A stretch of 5,428 nt of DNA from CAYZMH01 sp964479445. Lineage in GTDB: Bacteria; Bacteroidota; Bacteroidia; Bacteroidales; GCA-2748055. Shown here in pieces: positions 1 through 5,428 of this stretch; within the stretch, counting starts at the first letter, position 1; the number at the start of each line of letters is the position of its first letter. The position numbers were made by a program, and so were the translations under genes. The notes beneath the pieces were generated by a model, which did no database searches, was not told the origin of the DNA, and saw only the letters and a list, made by a program, of their open reading frames with translations. The stretch lies in the NCBI GenBank assembly GCA_964479445.1, contig CAYZMH010000136.1:1-5428 (forward strand), in the 5' to 3' direction.

Positions 1-1451
1 CTTCCTATAATCGGTATTTCAGTGATCACAGCATCAATGTGCTCGCCGGTTTTGAGGCGTTTGACAACCAGAATAACTCCTACTATATCTATTCACCTGA
101 TGTGGATCCGAACATTCCGTTCCCCAACACAGCCACAGCAGAGAGTGATGAAGGAGATTACGCGGAATCACGCTACACCATGGCCTCATTCTTCGGTATT
201 CTCGATTATAATTATGCCAGCAAGTATTTCTTCCGTGCCAGTCTGAGGACGGATGGAAGCTCCCGTTTCGGGGAAAACAACCGCTGGGGTACCTTCTACT
301 CCGTGGCAGCGAGCTGGAACCTGCACAATGAAGCGTTCCTGGAGAATGTTTCCGCTATTAACGCGTTGAAACTTCGCGCCAGTTACGGTTTGAACGGGAA
401 CGACCGGATCGGTAACTACGAGCACTGGGGTGTATACGGACCGGTTGGTTATAATGCCACCAGCGGAATGGCTCCCTCACAGCCGGCCAATAAGGATCTG
501 ACCTGGGAAACTAACACTTCTTTCAATGTGGGTCTTGATTTCGGCCTGCTTAGAAGGATTACCGGTAGCGTAGATGTCTATAACAGGATTACATCCGATA
601 TGCTTCTGGACACTCCGCTTTCCCGTACGTCGGGTTTCAGCAGCCTGCGCCAGAACATTGGTTCTCTGAAAAATACCGGTGTGGAAGGTCAGTTGAGTAT
701 GGTTGTTCTTGAAGGCACCTTTAACTGGAATGTTGGTCTGAACTTTACAGCCAATCAAAGTGAAATAACTGACCTGGGGACAGAGGAGCAGATCATTGAT
801 GGACGCCTGATCCACAAGGAAGGTGAGAGTCTCTTTAATTACTACCTGAGAGATTATGCCGGGGTGAACCCTGTGAATGGTGCAGCCCTATGGTATAATG
901 AGGATGGAGCACTGACACCGCTTTATGCCGATGCACGCAGAATACTGGCCGGTTCACCGGAAGCTGATCTTTTTGGCGGGATCAATACTGATTTCAGCTG
1001 GAAAGGAATTTCCCTCAGTGTGAATCTGGAATACAAATACGGGAATGAAGTCCTGATAGAGGAGCAGCGCTACCTGAACTCCGACGGCTACATGTGGGGT
1101 AACAACCAGGCCAATACCAGCCTGGACTACTGGAAACAGCCCGGAGACGTGACAAGGAATCCCATTCCTATTGCCGGCAACACTACCCAGTCCAACGGAT
1201 ATTATAGTTCGCGCTGGATGTTTGACGGGTCGTTCCTGAGACTGAAGAACATCATGTTGTCCTATACCCTTCCCACGAGCCTGGTTAGCAGGCTAAACCT
1301 GGAACAGTTGAGGATATACGGTAGTGCAGTGAATGCATATACCTGGCATGATGTCGATTTCTGGGATCCTGACAGAGGTGTGACAGGCCAGGGATTCGGT
1401 ATCTATCCCATGTCAAAGAGTTTTGTTGTTGGGTTGGATCTGACATTTTAA
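1..1451 (+). CDS. SusC-like TonB-dependent outer-membrane transporter, C-terminal part (5' truncated)
   Basis: This is the beta-barrel half of a SusC/RagA-type transporter, which imports oligomers across the outer membrane using TonB energy together with a SusD lid. The frame is open from base 3 (codons start at 3, 6, 9), so the gene begins upstream. A GTG at 39 is internal, not a start. About 482 residues are present of the roughly 1000 usual for the family; the signal peptide, carboxypeptidase-like domain, TonB box and plug are missing. Family landmarks seen are DGSSRFG followed by NRWG (252-293), LKLRASYGLNGN (366-401), the DLTWETN and NIGSLKNTGVEG segments, and FDGSFLRLKNIMLSYTLP near the end. 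The last strand, SFVVGLDLTF (1419-1448), ends in the terminal Phe expected for barrel insertion by BAM. The SusD partner follows after 16 bases. Substrate cannot be predicted from this part. Confidence 0.96.
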   Translation, partial: SYNRYFSDHSINVLAGFEAFDNQNNSYYIYSPDVDPNIPFPNTATAESDEGDYAESRYTMASFFGILDYNYASKYFFRASLRTDGSSRFGENNRWGTFYSVAASWNLHNEAFLENVSAINALKLRASYGLNGNDRIGNYEHWGVYGPVGYNATSGMAPSQPANKDLTWETNTSFNVGLDFGLLRRITGSVDVYNRITSDMLLDTPLSRTSGFSSLRQNIGSLKNTGVEGQLSMVVLEGTFNWNVGLNFTANQSEITDLGTEEQIIDGRLIHKEGESLFNYYLRDYAGVNPVNGAALWYNEDGALTPLYADARRILAGSPEADLFGGINTDFSWKGISLSVNLEYKYGNEVLIEEQRYLNSDGYMWGNNQANTSLDYWKQPGDVTRNPIPIAGNTTQSNGYYSSRWMFDGSFLRLKNIMLSYTLPTSLVSRLNLEQLRIYGSAVNAYTWHDVDFWDPDRGVTGQGFGIYPMSKSFVVGLDLTF

Positions 1452-1467
1452 TTGAACCAAAAAAAGT

Positions 1468-2919
1468 ATGAAGATGAAAACAAGAAATATCATATTTTTA
1501 GGGTTGCTGGCTATCCTGCTTAGCTTTACTTCCTGTGAAGATTTTCTTTACCAGGAGCCGCGACTCTCACAAACAAACGAGCTTTCGCTGTCGACTTTCG
1601 ACGGATTGCAGAAAGCGACCCTTGGCGCTTACACACCGCTGTATGCGACCAACTGGTACGGACGTAACTTTACCGTCACGGCCGATCTCAAGGGAGGAAA
1701 CTCCAAGATCAGTCCGCTGAACTCGGGACGCTTCCGTACAGAGTATCTCTGGAACAATACACCCACCGCGACACAGGCCCTCTGGACCACGGCTTATAAT
1801 ATGATCGCCAGGGTAAACAACGTGATCAACGTCATCGAAGACGGCTTTGAAGAGCCCGGTGTTCCCCAGGAAGAGATCGACCGCCTGGCGGCCGAGTGTA
1901 AATTCCTGCGCGGACTGGCCTACTTTGACCTGGCGCGTCTTTATTGCCAGCCCTATTCCACGGGAAGGGATCAACTGGGTGTACCGGTTGTGCTGGTTTC
2001 TGAAATCGGAACCCCTGACCGGGATGACCTGGGAACGGTTTATGACCAGGTGGTTTCCGACCTTCAGGATGCTGTGGACATATTGCCTGCTGTTTCTGTC
2101 AATGAAGGAACCGACCCTGCAGGATGGGCTACCAGCCATGCCGCCAAGGCACTGCTGGCACGTGTATACCTGTACATGGAAGAGTGGCAACTGGCTGCTG
2201 ACCTGGCTACCGAGGTGATTGATGAATTCCCCGGCAGGCTCTACACTGCTGATGAATACACGACCTGGGACAATGGTGGTGTATGGGGTACCGATGATGC
2301 TGCAGAGGTAATCTTCGAGGTGTACGGTGCCGAAGGGAACTCCACCCACGGGAACTGGGATGTGATCTCTTACATCATGTCTCCCGAAGGATACGGGGAC
2401 GTCGGTGCTTCCGACGATGTGATCAGCCTTTATGAAGATGATGACGTTCGCGGAGACCTCTTTGTCAATACCGCCGACTATCCCAATGACTACTGGTCAC
2501 TCAAGTATCCCGGTAAAGCTCCCGATGGTAACCTGCGTGAGGACAACATCGTAGTGATCCGCCTGGCGGAGATGTACCTGATCCGTGCAGAAGCCGCCGC
2601 CGCCCCCAATAACGCTTCCACCCCGGTTTCGGTAGATGACGATCTCAATGCGATCCGTTCCAATCGTGGTGCTTCGGAAATCAGCGGCGCCACCATGGAG
2701 GATGTTATGAAAGAGCGGAGAATGGAGCTTTGCTACGAAGGACATCACCTGTTTGACCTGGCCCGGACCGAAACCGGTCTGACCCGCACGGATTTCGAAG
2801 GGGCAGTGAACCAGGACATCCCCTTCCCCGATTATCGCTGGGCCATGCCGATTCCGCAATACGAGATGGATGCGAATCCGAACATGGTGCAGAATCCTGG
2901 TTATTCAAGTGAAAACTAA
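1468..2919 (+). CDS. SusD/RagB-family surface lipoprotein
   Basis: This is the substrate-binding lid of the SusC transporter encoded just upstream, anchored on the outer face of the outer membrane. It has 483 residues, at the short end for the family. The N-terminus is a lipoprotein signal with lipobox F-T-S-C (Cys23), followed by EDFL, the acidic pattern linked to surface export in Bacteroidota. The helical TPR-like part shows WTTAYNMIARVNNVI (106-120), AECKFLRGLAYFDLARLY (142-159) and AAKALLARVYLYMEEW (225-240). The C-terminal SusD signature is clear: NIVVIRLAEMYLIRAEAA (360-377), ERRMELCYEGHHLFDLAR (416-433), then a closing region with PIPQYEMDANP and NPGY. The start at 1468 follows an A-rich leader without a Shine-Dalgarno site, normal for this phylum; a second ATG at 1474 would also keep the signal peptide. 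Substrate unknown. Confidence 0.97.
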   Translation: MKMKTRNIIFLGLLAILLSFTSCEDFLYQEPRLSQTNELSLSTFDGLQKATLGAYTPLYATNWYGRNFTVTADLKGGNSKISPLNSGRFRTEYLWNNTPTATQALWTTAYNMIARVNNVINVIEDGFEEPGVPQEEIDRLAAECKFLRGLAYFDLARLYCQPYSTGRDQLGVPVVLVSEIGTPDRDDLGTVYDQVVSDLQDAVDILPAVSVNEGTDPAGWATSHAAKALLARVYLYMEEWQLAADLATEVIDEFPGRLYTADEYTTWDNGGVWGTDDAAEVIFEVYGAEGNSTHGNWDVISYIMSPEGYGDVGASDDVISLYEDDDVRGDLFVNTADYPNDYWSLKYPGKAPDGNLREDNIVVIRLAEMYLIRAEAAAAPNNASTPVSVDDDLNAIRSNRGASEISGATMEDVMKERRMELCYEGHHLFDLARTETGLTRTDFEGAVNQDIPFPDYRWAMPIPQYEMDANPNMVQNPGYSSEN

Positions 2920-2932
2920 AAAACCACGAAAA

Positions 2933-3844
2933 ATGAAACAGATAATAAGCAAGTTTTTAATCATTGTGGCAGCTGTTCTCCTGGTGACATCCTGCGAATG
3001 GGAGCCGATCAAATTTGACAGCTCCAAGACCTTCGTAGCATTTGAAGACCAGTCTTCAGCCTTCGCTGAAGAGGTGGAAGGCCAGGTAGGCGTTGTCGTG
3101 ATGGTCACTGCACTGCTGGATGCACCTGCAGTTACCGCGAACTTTGAATTTGACACCACCGGACTTGGTGCCAAAGCTGCTGTGGAAGGGGAAGATTTCA
3201 CCCTGATGAACGACAGCAAAACCCTTAGTTTCCCCGATGGCTGGGGCTACGATACCATCTGGATCGATCCCGGCGACAACGATATCTTTACCGGGGACCG
3301 GCTCTTTAACATTGTTCTGACCACCAATTCCCTTGACTACGAATTTGGGGCTTTCGTATCACACACCGTGACACTCAAAGACAACGAGCACCCGCTCGGN
3401 NNNNNNNNNNNNNNNNNNNNNNNNNNNNNNNNNNNNNNNNNNNNNNNNNNNNNNNNNNNNNNNNNNNNNNNNNNNNNNNNNNNNNNNNNNNNNNNNNNNG
3501 ACTATTCCGAGTTTACCGATGTGCCGGCAACCGTGGACAAGGAAGCCATGACCATCACCATCGAAGCCGGTTCCGAGATCGGAACCCACGGCCTCTATGG
3601 CGGACCCCTGGCGATCTTCCTCGGTGACAATGCAGGCGGAATTGATAACGAAACCGATCCGATGGTGGGTGAAATTATGGAAGACGGAAAGATCCATATC
3701 GATTTCATGGCTATCAAATTCGTCGGTGGTATTAATGAAGGGTTGGTATGGGATTCATTCGATACCTACTGGACCCCTGCATCGAAAAAAGCAGCGAAGA
3801 GAAACAAAACAGCCGGAACACGGCCTGGTTTAATTGAACAATAA
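2933..3844 (+). CDS. Lipoprotein with Calx-beta-like domain, SusE/F position (interrupted by assembly gap)
   Basis: This is probably a cell-surface accessory protein of the SusCD system. The start is placed at ATG 2933, not at the in-frame ATG 2870 inside susD, because only 2933 gives a lipoprotein signal directly: MKQII, a hydrophobic stretch, then V-T-S-C (Cys21) and acidic EWE. An A-rich leader precedes it, 13 bases after the susD stop. Residues ~29-154 look like a Calx-beta fold: FVAFED, then EGEDF (85-89), TLSFPDG, GDRLFNIVLTT and the closing TVTLKDNEH. Residue 156 (GGN, Gly) is the last one known before 100 N. The 114 residues after the gap (SEFTDVPATVDKEAMTITIE onward, with DGKIHIDF and FDTYWTPAS) match the second half seen in such proteins as I recall them, so one gene is likely. 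The frame agrees across the gap, but an arbitrary-length N run makes that weak evidence. The final ~20 residues are unusually basic (see findings). Confidence 0.78.
   Translation: MKQIISKFLIIVAAVLLVTSCEWEPIKFDSSKTFVAFEDQSSAFAEEVEGQVGVVVMVTALLDAPAVTANFEFDTTGLGAKAAVEGEDFTLMNDSKTLSFPDGWGYDTIWIDPGDNDIFTGDRLFNIVLTTNSLDYEFGAFVSHTVTLKDNEHPLXXXXXXXXXXXXXXXXXXXXXXXXXXXXXXXXXXDYSEFTDVPATVDKEAMTITIEAGSEIGTHGLYGGPLAIFLGDNAGGIDNETDPMVGEIMEDGKIHIDFMAIKFVGGINEGLVWDSFDTYWTPASKKAAKRNKTAGTRPGLIEQ
3400..3499. other. Assembly gap (100 N)
   Basis: There are exactly 100 N, the conventional placeholder for a scaffold gap of unknown size. It falls inside the Calx-beta-like lipoprotein gene, just after the predicted domain end. 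The true missing length, and whether one continuous gene spans it, cannot be read from the window. Confidence 0.97.
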
Positions 3845-3847
3845 ACG

Positions 3848-4969
3848 ATGAATACGATGAAAAAGAACACACGAATATTATTCAAGTTATCTGCTTTGCT
3901 GCTGGGCATCGTATTGATGTTCGGATGTGCAGAGTGGGAAGAATTCGAGTCGCTGGACGTTGCCTCAGCTCCCTCTGTAACGGTAGAGCTGGCAAATGCG
4001 GCCGATTCAACGGTAACTGTTGATGTTACGAACAGTATGGACGGATTTGTATCCGTGATTCTGCTGGCAGATACCGGCAACGCGGTTCCCGAAGACGGAG
4101 AAGCGCTCCTTACCGAGAATGTGGCCTATGACCAGTTTGCATCCATGGAAGCAGCTGCCGGTGAAGCGGTAAGCGTTACCTTTGACGGACTGGTTCAAAA
4201 TTCCCTCTATGAGGTTATGGCCGTTGCCGCCAACGAGGACGGCGTGGTCAGTGAAGTTTCCGTACTGGAAGTCAGCACCGGGGATGCCTATGCTCCCGGT
4301 CTGGTTGAAGCAGTGCCAGGCTTTACTTACTCACCGGTTGTTGACATGGGAGATACCATCATGCTGGTTTTTGATGAGCCGGTTGCTATTGGTGATGGCT
4401 CCTTCAGCTTTGAAACTTTCTTTGGCGGACAGCTTGAAGAAGTCCCGGCTGACCACGTATTCGCCAGCGGAAACATGGTAGGGGTTGTCCTGCCGTTCGA
4501 TCCTGCATACGGCGATTACCTCTGGATGCACTGGGAAGCTGATGCGGTGACCGACCTGGTGGGTAACGGAGTGGATGCTCTGACTACCATCTTTGACAGC
4601 GATAATGGTGCATTTATTGGCGCCTACTGGCGTATGGTACAGGTGGCGATGGCTCCTTCCATTGCCCCAGCCACTGACGATGCCCAGGCTCCCGGATTCG
4701 ACATTGTCCTGAGCTTTGACGCAGGAGTGGATGCAGGTGATGTGGCCGATGGATCGATTACCCTCACCTATGACGACGGTGCAGGTGTGATCACTACGGT
4801 GGATGTACCGGCTGCTGATGTAACAGCAAGCGGAACGGATCTCACGATCGCACAGACCGTGTTTACCCCCACCTCCGGTACGGTAACCGTGGATGTTCCC
4901 GCGGAATTGCTGTCGATCGGATTTGGCAACCCCAGCGCTGCAGTTTCAGCTACCTGGGACCTGCAATAG
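3848..4969 (+). CDS. Acidic surface lipoprotein with FN3-like and two Big_5-like domains
   Basis: The function is unknown; the position as last gene of a SusCD operon suggests a surface-exposed accessory or binding protein. It has 373 residues. The signal peptide has basic KKNTR, a hydrophobic core and lipobox M-F-G-C (Cys27), followed by AEWEEFE. Met at -3 is an uncommon lipobox residue. Residues ~38-142 resemble a fibronectin-III/Ig-like fold (PSVTVELANAADSTVTVDV to SVLEVSTGDAYAPG). Residues ~143-255 resemble a Big_5 (SbsA Ig-like) domain: GDTIMLVFDEPV (168-179), VPADHVFASG (199-208), then AVTDLVGNGV. Residues ~265-373 look like a diverged second copy, with FDIVLSFDAGV and VPAADVTASG (320-329). 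No enzyme motif and no C-terminal sorting domain is visible. After Cys27 I find no lysine and one arginine. The start may be ATG 3848 (3 bases after the previous stop) or in-frame ATG 3857; both keep the signal. Domain names come from pattern recognition, not a search. Confidence 0.88.
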   Translation: MNTMKKNTRILFKLSALLLGIVLMFGCAEWEEFESLDVASAPSVTVELANAADSTVTVDVTNSMDGFVSVILLADTGNAVPEDGEALLTENVAYDQFASMEAAAGEAVSVTFDGLVQNSLYEVMAVAANEDGVVSEVSVLEVSTGDAYAPGLVEAVPGFTYSPVVDMGDTIMLVFDEPVAIGDGSFSFETFFGGQLEEVPADHVFASGNMVGVVLPFDPAYGDYLWMHWEADAVTDLVGNGVDALTTIFDSDNGAFIGAYWRMVQVAMAPSIAPATDDAQAPGFDIVLSFDAGVDAGDVADGSITLTYDDGAGVITTVDVPAADVTASGTDLTIAQTVFTPTSGTVTVDVPAELLSIGFGNPSAAVSATWDLQ

Positions 4970-4992
4970 GGAAAACTGTTAACTAGTTGTTA

Positions 4993-5020
4993 AAAAGCCG
5001 GATCTTCGGATCCGGCTTTT
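4993..5020 (+). terminator. Rho-independent terminator of the SusCD operon
   Basis: A perfect 12-bp stem (AAAAGCCGGATC pairing with GATCCGGCTTTT) closes a TTCG loop. The C-G closing pair makes it the extra-stable cUUCGg tetraloop. The T-rich tract continues after the stem (5017-5027). It begins 24 bases after the stop of the last operon gene. The A tract on the left arm could let it work on the other strand too, but no gene points toward it from the right. Just before it lie the small inverted repeat TTAAC/GTTAA (4979-4983, 4989-4993) and the palindrome AACTAGTT (4981-4988), both too short to interpret. Confidence 0.95.
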
Positions 5021-5051
5021 ATTTTTTCCATAGATTTTTTTTCAGTTTCGC

Positions 5052-5059
5052 TATATTTG
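5052..5059 (+). promoter_or_regulatory. Bacteroidota-type promoter, -7 box TATATTTG
   Basis: The octamer matches the Bacteroidota primary-sigma -7 consensus TAnnTTTG exactly. It lies between the operon terminator and the peptidase-like gene, 62 bases before that ATG. No good TTTG is seen at the expected -33 position (around 5026-5032); only T-rich sequence (5022-5027) lies near, at longer than usual spacing. Transcription would start near 5065, giving a leader of about 55-60 bases. The call rests on one box and on context. Confidence 0.6.
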
Positions 5060-5109
5060 TATAAACAAAGCGGCTTTGCCGGATGTTGTACAGAGAAGAT
5101 TAGTGTAAA

Positions 5110-5114
5110 AAGGA
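5110..5114 (+). promoter_or_regulatory. Shine-Dalgarno-like AAGGA before the peptidase-like gene
   Basis: AAGGA lies 7 bases before the ATG at 5122, good spacing for a classical ribosome binding site. The operon genes to the left have only A-rich leaders, as is usual in Bacteroidota, where Shine-Dalgarno use is weak. It supports the chosen start but could be chance in an A/G-rich leader. Confidence 0.4.
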
Positions 5115-5121
5115 CGTGAAG

Positions 5122-5428
5122 ATGAAAAAAATTGGATTTATAATGACGCTGTTGCTTGCCATGCTGTTGAGTGTGCAGGCAGATCCCGTAACTCCCGGAG
5201 AAGCAGAGAAAGTAGCGGAGCGCTTCATAACGGTTTACGGAGAAGATCTGAATTTATCAGTTGATGAAATTATTCCCTATACCATCGATAACGGCGTAGC
5301 CGCCTACTATTATGCGATTCTTGAACCTACAGGATGGATTATAGTATCCGGTGACGATGCGATGATTCCGGTGATCGGGTATTCATTTAAGAATGAATTC
5401 TCGGAACGTTCCCGGTGGGAAGAGTCCA
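5122..5428 (+). CDS. Secreted protein with C10-peptidase (Spi/streptopain-type) propeptide-like N-terminus, 3' truncated
   Basis: The frame is open from ATG 5122 to the window edge: 102 codons plus one base. Residues 1-20 form a signal peptide (MKKIGF, hydrophobic core, V-Q-A before Asp21) fitting signal peptidase I; there is no lipobox Cys. Residues ~24-95 resemble the inhibitory prodomain of family C10 cysteine peptidases: an amphipathic segment with AEKVAERFITVYG (28-40), an aromatic strand AAYYYAILEPTGW (60-72), then IIVSGDDAMIPVIGYSFKNEF (73-93, close to the usual fvivSgDDr-pvlGYS-G-F pattern). In that family this domain keeps the enzyme inactive until it is cleaved off after secretion. 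The catalytic Cys/His region would lie beyond the window, so enzyme activity is inferred, not seen. The gene has its own promoter after a strong terminator, so it is not in the SusCD operon. The propeptide-type domain also occurs in other secreted Bacteroidota proteins. Confidence 0.8.
   Translation, partial: MKKIGFIMTLLLAMLLSVQADPVTPGEAEKVAERFITVYGEDLNLSVDEIIPYTIDNGVAAYYYAILEPTGWIIVSGDDAMIPVIGYSFKNEFSERSRWEES

Noticed and set aside
39..41. GTG at 39 as a start codon for the SusC-like gene
   Set aside because: The frame is open back to base 3 with barrel-like sequence (SYNRYFSDHSINV), and the family is far longer. The codon is an internal valine.
1567..2349. Long open frame on the minus strand (260 codons) opposite susD
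   Set aside because: The plus-strand susD protein is fully supported by family motifs through this region. The antisense translation has no recognisable motif or domain pattern and is explained by codon bias of the opposite strand.
2870..2932. Upstream in-frame ATG at 2870 as start of the third gene
   Set aside because: It lies inside susD and would put 21 basic residues before the lipoprotein signal. ATG 2933 gives a normal signal peptide and follows an A-rich leader.
3597..3833. Small plus-strand open frame overlapping the third gene
   Set aside because: It is the +1 shadow of the lipoprotein frame, with no signal, motif or initiation context of its own.
4182..4481. Plus-strand open frame of 99 codons inside the fourth gene
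   Set aside because: It is a shadow frame. The overlapping lipoprotein frame is continuous and shows repeated domain patterns, while this translation resembles no domain.
4979..4993. TTAAC/GTTAA inverted repeat with embedded AACTAGTT palindrome as an operator
   Set aside because: It lies between a stop codon and a terminator, away from any promoter, and is short and AT-rich, so chance is the simplest explanation.
1..5428. CRISPR array, tRNA/rRNA genes, insertion sequences, integrase or defence genes
   Set aside because: No regularly spaced direct repeats, cloverleaf-like segments, transposase motifs or terminal inverted repeats were seen. Nearly all of the window is accounted for by the five coding regions, and the only longer intergenic stretch (4970-5121) holds the terminator and promoter.

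Overview
The window looks like a Bacteroidota (Bacteroidetes) chromosome fragment. The evidence is a SusC/SusD pair, SusD-style lipoprotein signals (Cys followed by acidic residues), A-rich leaders instead of Shine-Dalgarno sites before the operon genes, and a perfect Bacteroidota -7 box (TAnnTTTG) before the last gene. The genus cannot be read from the sequence. A run of exactly 100 N marks this as a draft scaffold, possibly a metagenome bin.

Layout, all on the + strand. (1) Positions 1-1451: the C-terminal ~480 residues of a SusC-like TonB-dependent outer-membrane transporter, cut at the left edge. (2) 1468-2919: its SusD-like surface lipoprotein partner. (3) 2933-3844: a lipoprotein with a Calx-beta-like domain, interrupted by the N gap at 3400-3499. 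(4) 3848-4969: a very acidic lipoprotein with a fibronectin-III-like domain and two tandem Big_5-like domains. The gaps between these genes are 16, 13 and 3 bases, so they form one operon, closed by a strong rho-independent terminator at 4993-5020. (5) After the terminator come a separate promoter (5052-5059) and the start of a secreted protein whose N-terminal region resembles the propeptide of C10 (streptopain-type) cysteine peptidases. It runs off the right edge.

How they fit together: SusC and SusD form a lidded outer-membrane importer for oligomers. The two downstream lipoproteins occupy the place of SusE/SusF-type accessory binding proteins and probably sit on the cell surface. No glycoside hydrolase, sulfatase, lyase, sigma/anti-sigma pair or hybrid two-component regulator is visible, so the substrate is not defined. 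The neighbouring secreted peptidase allows a peptide or protein substrate (as for RagAB), but it lies in a separate transcription unit and the link is conjecture.

The core is ordinary SusCD biology. The points most worth a second look are the lysine-free acidic fourth protein with its visible domain duplication, the assembly gap inside the third gene, and the out-of-character basic tail of that gene, which may be a one-base frame error.
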